From positions 128 to 10,207 of the forward strand of contig MGNZ01000126.1 in the NCBI GenBank assembly GCA_001795235.1: a stretch of DNA of 10,080 nucleotides. The letters run 5' to 3'. The DNA is from Chloroflexi bacterium RBG_16_64_32. Its GTDB lineage: Bacteria > Chloroflexota > Dehalococcoidia > SM23-28-2 > RBG-16-64-32. The notes below the pieces were generated by a model. It was not told the origin of the DNA, ran no database searches, and saw only the letters and a list, made by a program, of their open reading frames with translations. Shown here one piece after another: positions 1 through 5,134 of the stretch. The position numbers and the translations under genes were made by a program. Every line of letters starts with the position of its first letter. Positions within the stretch are counted from its first letter, which is position 1.

Positions 1-1
1 C

Positions 2-61
2 GCCCACGCCACAGTAACCGACCAGTGGCGGAAGCTGGGGCCTGGCGTCTCCCAAGCTTAA
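2..61 (+). CDS. C-terminal tail of an upstream gene (partial), possibly the front part of the split surface protein
   Basis: This frame is open from the window edge to the TAA at 59-61 and reads AHATVTDQWRKLGPGVSQA. The composition and codon choice are ordinary for a protein end, but only 19 residues are visible. The next ORF starts at 66, four bases after this stop and in the next frame. It lacks a signal peptide and reads like the tail of a larger exported protein, so this piece may be the preceding part of the same gene separated by a frame change. It could equally be the intact end of a separate upstream gene. Function is unknown; the call rests on an open frame only. Confidence 0.35.
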   Translation, partial: AHATVTDQWRKLGPGVSQA

Positions 62-65
62 GCAG

Positions 66-515
66 ATGGCGCCCATACCCAACTGCGAACTCCTGGGCAC
101 CTGTCTGCCTGCGATCAACCCAGGCGCTATCAAAGAGGCGTCTCCCACGCCCGCACCGCCCACACCCGCACCTACAGCGCCGTCTACGCCCGCACCGACG
201 CCGCCGTCCACGCCCGCGCCGACGACAGACACGGGCGGTTCAGCCAGCACAGGCAGCTCCGGCGGTTCAGCCGGCTCCGGTAGCGCGGCCGGCACCAGAC
301 AGCTGGGCAGCAGCAGCGCCCCCAGCGGTTCCGCCAGCTCAAGCGGCGCCGGCAACTCGAGCACCTCTTCACTGCCCAACGCCGGTACCGGCGATGCCAG
401 CGCCTCAAACGGTGGTCAGGCCGGGATGGTCCTGGTTGCACTGATCATCGCTGGTCTGGTCATCGCCCTGGCCTTCGCCTTCATGGTCTGGAGGATGAGG
501 CGGTTAGAGCGGTAG
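66..515 (+). CDS. Surface-anchored protein tail: Pro/Thr linker, LPNAG sorting-like motif, one membrane helix
   Basis: The 149-residue ORF has a short N-terminal stretch with two cysteines (C7, C13), a Pro/Thr/Ala linker (about residues 26-54), a Ser/Gly linker (57-102), LPNAG at 103-107, a hydrophobic helix (about 120-142) and a basic end, RMRRLER. Linker, LPxxG, helix and positive tail is the order of cell-wall sorting signals recognised by sortases. Alternatively the helix may simply anchor the protein. There is no signal peptide at the N terminus and no clear ribosome binding site before ATG 66. The same frame stays open upstream to a TAA at 15-17. It is therefore more likely the C-terminal part of a larger exported protein (see 2-61) than a complete gene. 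An overlapping frame at 25-444 is Arg/Pro-rich and was not accepted. No catalytic domain is visible. Confidence 0.6.
   Translation: MAPIPNCELLGTCLPAINPGAIKEASPTPAPPTPAPTAPSTPAPTPPSTPAPTTDTGGSASTGSSGGSAGSGSAAGTRQLGSSSAPSGSASSSGAGNSSTSSLPNAGTGDASASNGGQAGMVLVALIIAGLVIALAFAFMVWRMRRLER
179..226 (+). repeat. Two 24-bp tandem copies encoding the Pro/Thr linker
   Basis: Positions 179-202 and 203-226 match at 21 of 24 bases and encode the repeating Pro-Ser-Thr-Pro-Ala-Pro-Thr segment of the surface-protein linker. Such in-frame units commonly expand and contract by slippage, changing linker length. Confidence 0.6.
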
Positions 516-535
516 TCGCGGTTAGTTAGCCAAGT

Positions 536-569
536 GCTGGAGGGGCCGCCGGTGGGCGGCCCCTCCAGC
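536..569 (+). terminator. Strong GC-rich hairpin after the surface-protein gene
   Basis: A perfect 15-bp inverted repeat (arms 536-550 and 555-569, loop GGTG) lies 21 bp after the stop at 513-515. The stem is very stable. No T-run follows on either strand, so it is not a textbook intrinsic terminator. It may still stop or stabilise the 3' end of the surface-protein transcript. Confidence 0.55.
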
Positions 570-587
570 GTATCCGCCGAGCAAGAG

Positions 588-740
588 ATGGGAGTGGACC
601 CATGGCTCTACCTGATCGACGTCAACCCTAGAGCCGAAGCCGTCGCCTGGGTCTACGAGACATCCCAGACGGAGGGTCTCCCCGCGCGGTATGGGTTTCG
701 TGCCGTTCGTCGGCAATCGAGCGCTCGACCGGCACGTTGA
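588..740 (+). CDS. Small orphan ORF, possibly a truncated gene
   Basis: The 50-codon ORF begins ATG GGA GTG GAC and reads MGVDPWLYLIDVNPRAEAVA, continuing to RPAR. Codons up to about position 705 mostly end in G or C, as in neighbouring genes, which suggests real or former coding sequence. The last 10 or so codons fall in the repeat that starts at 709. No clear Shine-Dalgarno sequence is seen. The helix-forming segment with VAWVYETS faintly recalls the start of AhpD/carboxymuconolactone decarboxylase-like proteins, but this is too weak for a name. If the segment between the two repeat copies were absent, the frame would run on from 1723 and stop at 1765-1767, giving 59 residues. It may be an interrupted gene or non-coding. 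Confidence 0.25.
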   Translation: MGVDPWLYLIDVNPRAEAVAWVYETSQTEGLPARYGFRAVRRQSSARPAR

Positions 741-751
741 GCCGGAGCGCT
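709..751. repeat. Left copy of a diverged direct repeat bounding the 778-1647 gene
   Basis: Positions 709-722 are identical over 14 bases to 1709-1722. A second block (733-743 against 1722-1732) matches at 10 of 11 bases, and a third, GAGCGCT (745-751 against 1741-1747), is identical. The copies start exactly 1000 bp apart. The gaps between blocks differ, so this is an old or imperfect duplication, or a chance alignment of GC-rich blocks. Confidence 0.45.
720..751 (-). terminator. Hairpin downstream of the minus-strand exported protein
   Basis: AGCGCT (720-725) pairs with 746-751 and CCGGC (729-733) with GCCGG (741-745), with a three-base bulge and a seven-base loop. It sits 26 bp beyond the stop of the 778-1647 gene in the direction of that gene's transcription, so it could mark its transcript end. 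No T-run follows. Confidence 0.3.
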
Positions 752-777
752 GATGGGGCGGGCAGCGGGGCGGCCGT

Positions 778-1647
778 CTAGGCGGCTGCCACCGCCGACA
801 CTCCCTGAAAAGAGATCCTGTCCACGATAGCCCGGCACTCGCTCTCCACTTGCTTCCCCTTGGTCACCAGTTGGCCGTGCCTATCGGTGTACTCGGGGTA
901 GATGTAGAACTTGGCGCAGGTCGCCTGCCACTCCGGGAAGTACCGCAACCAGAACGAACCACTGTAGCTCAATGGATGGAAGTCGTCCACCGGATGGGTA
1001 GCATCGTCCGGTACGCGTCCGTAACCGGCCTCGGACCGCCAGTGCCTCCCAAGGCTGCCGCGATGGTAGGCCGACCAGGTCTCCGCGTTGCCATCCATCC
1101 TCCACCACCGCTCACCACCCATGACCACCTCGGTCGCTGCCATTTCGCCGATTGGCTTCACGCGGCGGCCGTCTGGAAACCAGTTCGGGCAGCCGGTTCC
1201 ACCCAGCACCAGTCGCTGGTCGGCCTCCAGCACGTCCAGCGCCTCCTGCTGGACCGGTTGCCCCTCGTCATCGAAACCGAAGTGCGTTCGCCGGTCGCCA
1301 TCAAAGACAACGTACGCCCCGATCCAGGCCTGATAGTAGTCCGAATCGGGGTTGACGAAATCGCTGTAAACGCGGCTCAGGTTGAACCCACCGAAGTGAG
1401 AGTAGGCGGCGGCCTCCACTGGGTAGCCCACGACCTCCGACAGAGTGGGGCTGAGGTCGACCTTTAGGGTGAGCCTCGTCCACGCTCCCCGATCGACGGG
1501 GATGTCGATGTTGAGGCCGTGGAGCTTGGCCGGATTGGGTAGCGCAGCGGCCAGGCGGCGCACGCCCGCGCTCCTCACCCAGCCGCGCCGGGGCCAGGCG
1601 GCTACGAAAGCCAGCACCGCTATCAGAACCAAAAGCATCCGTTTCAT
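778..1647 (-). CDS. Exported protein of unknown function
   Basis: The 289-residue product starts with MKRMLLVLIAVLAFVAAWPR, a basic start followed by a hydrophobic core (about residues 4-18), consistent with a signal peptide or N-terminal anchor. The rest is soluble, rich in Tyr and Trp, with three cysteines (C153, C244, C271). No motif was recognised; segments such as HFGGFNL (84-90) and CPNWFPDG (153-160) could help a search. The start is well supported: ATG at 1645-1647 is preceded on the minus strand by GGAGGA about five bases upstream, the clearest ribosome binding site in the window. The gene stands alone, opposite in strand to its neighbours, inside a segment bounded by a diverged direct repeat. 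It is not recognisable as a transposase or enzyme. Confidence 0.75.
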   Translation of the reverse strand: MKRMLLVLIAVLAFVAAWPRRGWVRSAGVRRLAAALPNPAKLHGLNIDIPVDRGAWTRLTLKVDLSPTLSEVVGYPVEAAAYSHFGGFNLSRVYSDFVNPDSDYYQAWIGAYVVFDGDRRTHFGFDDEGQPVQQEALDVLEADQRLVLGGTGCPNWFPDGRRVKPIGEMAATEVVMGGERWWRMDGNAETWSAYHRGSLGRHWRSEAGYGRVPDDATHPVDDFHPLSYSGSFWLRYFPEWQATCAKFYIYPEYTDRHGQLVTKGKQVESECRAIVDRISFQGVSAVAAA

Positions 1648-1708
1648 GATCTCCTCCGCTGCCTTCTGTCACTACTTCCGCGCCGGACGAAGCGCCCTAA
1701 CGACTCTG

Positions 1709-1747
1709 GTCGGCAATCGAGCACGGTGAGCCTCGTCGACGAGCGCT
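1709..1747. repeat. Right copy of the diverged direct repeat
   Basis: This is the partner of 709-751: 14 identical bases at 1709-1722, then 1722-1732 (10 of 11) and 1741-1747 (7 of 7). It lies just upstream of the minus-strand gene, so the two copies enclose that gene and nothing else. Confidence 0.45.
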
Positions 1748-1760
1748 CCCACCTGCCGAC

Positions 1761-1766
1761 ATTCTA
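1761..1766 (-). promoter_or_regulatory. Candidate -10 box for the exported-protein gene
   Basis: On the minus strand these bases read TAGAAT, five of six matches to TATAAT, about 115 bases upstream of the ATG at 1647. No good -35 box lies 16-18 bases further upstream, so support is weak. The predicted leader would be about 107 nt and would cross the right repeat copy. Confidence 0.25.
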
Positions 1767-1778
1767 ATGGCCCGCGGT

Positions 1779-1855
1779 GAACCTTGCACCTGACCTCCTT
1801 TCTGTAGCCAAGGCTTCAGGGTTCCTTTCATCTACAGAAACGCCGGGTGCTTTTT
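1779..1855 (+). ncRNA. Candidate structured RNA ending in a terminator-like T-run
   Basis: Read on the plus strand, GCACCTG (1786-1792) pairs with CGGGTGC (1844-1850), including one G-T pair. TTTCTGTAG (1799-1807) pairs perfectly with CTACAGAAA (1832-1840), and AAGG (1810-1813) can pair with CCTT (1824-1827). TTTTT (1851-1855) follows directly, as in an intrinsic terminator. GAACCTT (1779-1785), just 5' of the base stem, can pair with loop bases 1818-1824, which would form a pseudoknot or a competing fold. No known riboswitch consensus was recognised. It could be the 3' part of a small RNA, a leader attenuator for the gatB operon, or a plain terminator shielding gatB. Its position upstream of the gatB -10 box argues against it lying within the main gatB leader. 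Confidence 0.4.
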
Positions 1856-1931
1856 GCTAACTCACCTCAACTGTATCCACACTGAAGAGTGTAGACCCCA
1901 CTTTGCACCTCTGTTCACTAGCATCGACCGC

Positions 1932-1940
1932 TGATATACT
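1932..1940 (+). promoter_or_regulatory. Extended -10 promoter of gatB, with very short leader
   Basis: TGA TATACT (1932-1940) matches the extended -10 pattern TGnTATAAT at five of six hexamer positions plus the TG. The best hexamer 17 bases upstream (1912-1917, TGTTCA) is a poor -35, as extended -10 promoters tolerate. Transcription would start near 1947, about six bases before the ATG at 1953. Confidence 0.5.
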
Positions 1941-1952
1941 TCTGCTGACCCT

Positions 1953-3485
1953 ATGACCACAACCGCCGTCCAGTACGAGACAGTCATCGGCCTGGAGGTT
2001 CACGCTCAGCTGCTGACGCGCAGCAAGATGTTCTGCCCCTGCTCCTCCTCCTACGCCGATTCGACGCCGAACACCTACGTCTGCCCTGTCTGCCTGGGCA
2101 TGCCCGGCGTCCTCCCCGTGATCAACAAGCGGGCGGTGGAGATGACCATCATGACCGGCCTGGCCCTCAACTGCGCGATGCCGCAGCAGGCCAAGTTCGA
2201 CCGCAAGAACTACCCTTACCCCGACCTGATGAAGGGCTATCAGATATCCGAGTACGATGAGCCGCTGTGCGGCTCCGGCTGGCTGGAGATAGAAGTGGAC
2301 GGCCACCGTAAAAGGATCGGCGTCACCCGTGTCCATTTGGAGGAGGACACGGCGAAGCTGCTTCACGTGAAAAACCCCGCGGGCGAGACGTATAGCCTGG
2401 TGGACGTTAACCGCTCCGGAGTGCCACTGATGGAGGTCGTCGGCGAGCCGGATATCCGCTCGCCGGAGGAGGCGCGGGCCTACCTTATGAAGCTGCGCCA
2501 GATCCTGCGATACCTGGATGTCTGCGCCGGCAACATGGAAGAGGGCAACTTCCGCTGTGACGCCAACATCTCCATCCGGCCCCTGGGCTCAACGGAGCTG
2601 ATGGGCAAGGTTGAGGTCAAGAACATGAACAGCTTCCGCTCCGTCCACCGCGCCCTGGGCTACGAGGCGGAGCGACAACGGGAGGTCCTGGACAGCGGCG
2701 GTCGCATACCCCAGGAGACCCGCGGCTGGGTGGACGACCAGGGCATCACCGTATCGCAGCGGAGCAAGGAGTACGCCCACGACTACCGCTACTTCCCGGA
2801 GCCCGACCTGCCGCCCATCGTGGTTGACCACGAGTGGCTGGAGGAGATCCGCGCCCAAACGCCGGAGCTCCCCGACGCCAAGCGGGCCCGCCTCCAGACG
2901 GCGTACGGGCTGTCTGACTACGACGTGACCCTTCTGACGGAGTCTCGCGGACTGGCCCAGTTTTTTGAGGACACGGTCAAGGGGTGGAAGAGAATCGTTT
3001 CCGGCCCAGGAGTCCATAAGGAAATCTCAGGTGCAGAGAACCCCAAAATGGTAGCCAACTGGGTCCTGGGCGAATTTTCCGGGCTTCTCAACGCAATAGG
3101 TCTGGACCTTGGCGATCCAGATGCGGATCGTAGAGAAATGAAGCTCACCGCCGCCAACTTCGCCGAACTGCTCAACCTTCTGCGAAGGGGGGAGATAAGT
3201 GCTGCCACAGCCAAACAAGTCCTGAAGGAAACGTTTCAGACGGGGCGACGGCCCAAGGAGATCGTGGAGGAGGCGGGCCTCGTCCAGATCACGGCCAGCG
3301 ACGAGATATCGTCCGCGGTGGAGCGGGTCATCGGGGAGAACGCCAAAGCGGCCGATGATTACCGAGGCGGAAAGGAAGAAGCGCTAAAGTTCCTTGTTGG
3401 ACAGGTCATGCGGGAGACTCGGGGCCGCGCCAACCCTGGACTCGTTAACGAACTGTTGAGGGAAAAACTGAATGATGGCCCGTAA
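1953..3485 (+). CDS. gatB: Aspartyl/glutamyl-tRNA(Asn/Gln) amidotransferase subunit B
   Basis: GatB is the kinase/transamidase and tRNA-binding subunit of GatCAB, which converts Glu-tRNA(Gln) to Gln-tRNA(Gln), and Asp-tRNA(Asn) to Asn-tRNA(Asn), in the cytosol of bacteria lacking the direct synthetases. The 510-residue length is slightly above the usual 475-490. It shows the family start VIGLEVHAQL (11-20), four zinc-binding cysteines (C28, C30, C44, C47), the signature KFDRKNYPYPDLMKGYQISE and HLEEDTAKLLH in the catalytic cradle, and the C-terminal YqeY-like tRNA-binding helices ending VNELLREKLNDGP. ATG 1953 has no Shine-Dalgarno sequence but sits about 12 bases after an extended -10 box, so a leaderless or near-leaderless message is likely. 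It heads the five-gene run; gatA and gatC are not in the window. Confidence 0.97.
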   Translation: MTTTAVQYETVIGLEVHAQLLTRSKMFCPCSSSYADSTPNTYVCPVCLGMPGVLPVINKRAVEMTIMTGLALNCAMPQQAKFDRKNYPYPDLMKGYQISEYDEPLCGSGWLEIEVDGHRKRIGVTRVHLEEDTAKLLHVKNPAGETYSLVDVNRSGVPLMEVVGEPDIRSPEEARAYLMKLRQILRYLDVCAGNMEEGNFRCDANISIRPLGSTELMGKVEVKNMNSFRSVHRALGYEAERQREVLDSGGRIPQETRGWVDDQGITVSQRSKEYAHDYRYFPEPDLPPIVVDHEWLEEIRAQTPELPDAKRARLQTAYGLSDYDVTLLTESRGLAQFFEDTVKGWKRIVSGPGVHKEISGAENPKMVANWVLGEFSGLLNAIGLDLGDPDADRREMKLTAANFAELLNLLRRGEISAATAKQVLKETFQTGRRPKEIVEEAGLVQITASDEISSAVERVIGENAKAADDYRGGKEEALKFLVGQVMRETRGRANPGLVNELLREKLNDGP

Positions 3486-3521
3486 ACATTTCCCGATGTC
3501 CAGCGTTAACACTATGGGAAT

Positions 3522-4865
3522 ATGAGACGACTTCTGGACGCCGACTTCCTAAAGTGGTTCTACCCTGGCATGCACATCAAGAGATGGCTTGCCCTCATGA
3601 TCATCGGCGTGGCGTTCATGACCTTTGGCCTCGCCTACATCCTGCGCGAGGCCTACATCTCCGGCTTCACGTTTCCGGGCTTCGTATACTACCTGACGTT
3701 GCAGTTTATCCCCCGCTACATTAGAGGCGGCACGTTCATGTTCTCCGCCGGATTGCTGATAGTCTACGCCTTCTGGAAGCTCAACCACTCAATAGTCTCC
3801 GCGGTGAGGCCCATCCGCAACGGCAACGAGAGCATAGTCAACATGATCTACAATCAGCGGGCCCTGCGTCGGGGCCCCAAGATCGTGGCCATCGGCGGCG
3901 GCACCGGCCTGGCCACGTTACTGCGCGGGCTCAAGGAGTACACCACCAACCTGATCGCCATAGTCACCGTGGCGGACGATGGCGGCAGCTCGGGCCGCCT
4001 GCGCCGCGAGCTTGGCATCCTGCCTCCCGGCGACGTGCGCAACTGCATCGCCGCCCTGGCCGACGCGGAGCCCCTCATGACCAGCCTATTCCAGTACCGC
4101 TTCTCGGACGGTTCAGGGCTGGCCGGGCACTCCTTCGGCAACCTGTTCATAGTGGCCATGTCCGGCGTCGTAGGCAACTTCGAGGAGGCCATCCGCCAGA
4201 CTAGCCGGGTACTTGCGGTGCGCGGCCAGATCATCCCTTCAACGCTGGCCAACGTCACCCTCGGCGCCAGGACGGAAGACGCCCTCACCATCCACGGCGA
4301 GTCCAGCATCAGCGAGACGAATGCCAAGGGGCGACTAAAAGAGGTCTTCCTCATGCCGGAGGACGCTCCGGCCCATCCGGAGGCGGTGCGCGCTATCCTG
4401 GACGCGGACATGATCGTCCTTGGGCCCGGAAGCCTGTACACTAGCGTACTGCCGAACCTGCTCGTTGAAGGTATTAGGCGCGCGTTCGTCGCCTCACCGG
4501 CCCTCAAGACGTACGTGTGCAACGTCGCCACCCAGCCGGGCGAGACGGACGGATTTGACGCTTCGCACCACGTCGCTGCTATTGAGGCGCATATCGGCAG
4601 ACACCTGCTGAAGCGAGTGGTCGTTAACGACAACTTAAACGGATCGCTGCCCAACGCCGACTGCTCGCATCCCGTGGTGGTGGATTCACTCCCCGAAAAT
4701 GGGATGCGATTGGTCACGAGCGATGTGGTAAGCGAGAAGAACCGATATCATCATGACTCCAAGAAGCTGGCCCAGACGTTGATGCGCATTTACTACGATC
4801 GCAACCAGCCTCCCCCGGCGGCAACGCAAGCTGAGAACAAGCTTGTCGGCGCGCTACAGGAGTAA
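3522..4865 (+). CDS. yvcK: YvcK/CofD-like gluconeogenesis factor with N-terminal membrane anchor
   Basis: YvcK proteins bind UDP-sugars, and in Bacillus and mycobacteria they affect cell-wall synthesis and growth on gluconeogenic carbon sources; no transferase activity is established for them. The 447-residue product has two predicted membrane helices (about 22-41 and 69-87) before the CofD-like domain. That domain carries the Rossmann motif IVAIGGGTGLATLLRGLK (121-138), VTVADDGGSSGRLRRELG (148-165), PPGDVRNC (168-175) and LGPGSLYTSVLPNLLV. Soluble YvcK is roughly 320 residues, so the extra ~115 residues are the membrane extension, a form known from other phyla including cyanobacteria. The start at ATG 3522 follows gatB by 36 bp with no clear Shine-Dalgarno sequence. 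The adjacent operon gene, secG, is also an envelope component. Confidence 0.93.
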   Translation: MRRLLDADFLKWFYPGMHIKRWLALMIIGVAFMTFGLAYILREAYISGFTFPGFVYYLTLQFIPRYIRGGTFMFSAGLLIVYAFWKLNHSIVSAVRPIRNGNESIVNMIYNQRALRRGPKIVAIGGGTGLATLLRGLKEYTTNLIAIVTVADDGGSSGRLRRELGILPPGDVRNCIAALADAEPLMTSLFQYRFSDGSGLAGHSFGNLFIVAMSGVVGNFEEAIRQTSRVLAVRGQIIPSTLANVTLGARTEDALTIHGESSISETNAKGRLKEVFLMPEDAPAHPEAVRAILDADMIVLGPGSLYTSVLPNLLVEGIRRAFVASPALKTYVCNVATQPGETDGFDASHHVAAIEAHIGRHLLKRVVVNDNLNGSLPNADCSHPVVVDSLPENGMRLVTSDVVSEKNRYHHDSKKLAQTLMRIYYDRNQPPPAATQAENKLVGALQE

Positions 4866-4894
4866 CACCGAGGATCTAGGAGGCGGAAGCGGCA

Positions 4895-5113
4895 GTGGAT
4901 CTGACGGACTACCTTGCGATAAGCGAGATATTGATCTCCATAGCCCTCATCGCAATTATCCTGCTGCAAGTCAAGGGCGAGGGCGTGGGCGGGCTGCAAA
5001 GCGGCTCATTTGTGCGCACGCGCCGCGGCCTGGAAAAGACGCTGTACCAGCTAACCATCGTCCTTGTAATCATCTTCCTGTCCGTCTCCGCCATCAGCGT
5101 AGTGGCGGCGTAA
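4895..5113 (+). CDS. secG: Preprotein translocase subunit SecG
   Basis: SecG is the small accessory subunit of the SecYEG channel and assists SecA-driven export across the inner membrane. The 72-residue product has the expected two membrane helices (about 6-26 and 50-70) with the conserved loop LLQVKGEG (23-30), then a glycine-rich stretch and a basic segment, RTRRGLEK. The GTG at 4895 is preceded by AGGAGG at 4878-4883, a good but slightly distant ribosome binding site. This is the only clear one in the five-gene run, perhaps because the gene needs its own translation signal. It starts 29 bp after yvcK. Length and topology fit the family; the short sequence gives few other diagnostic residues. 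Confidence 0.9.
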   Translation: MDLTDYLAISEILISIALIAIILLQVKGEGVGGLQSGSFVRTRRGLEKTLYQLTIVLVIIFLSVSAISVVAA

Positions 5114-5134
5114 CCGGCCCGCCAAGCCCAGCCC

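Noticed and set aside
25..444. Plus-strand ORF of 139 residues overlapping the surface-protein gene
   Set aside because: It is Arg/Pro-rich with no domain or helix, typical of an out-of-frame reading of GC-rich repeats; the 66-515 frame gives a coherent linker and membrane anchor.
709..1747. Insertion sequence or transposon bounded by target-site duplications
   Set aside because: The enclosed gene is not a transposase, there are no terminal inverted repeats, and the 14-base repeat with diverged blocks is not a typical target duplication; recorded only as a direct-repeat segment.
1879..1892. Small hairpin ACACT-GAAG-AGTGT upstream of gatB
   Set aside because: A five-pair stem this short is expected by chance and has no link to a start codon or T-run.
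3854..4717. Minus-strand ORF of 287 residues opposite yvcK
   Set aside because: It is a long antisense frame created by the codon bias of yvcK; its Ser/Arg-rich composition has no motif, while yvcK is unmistakable.
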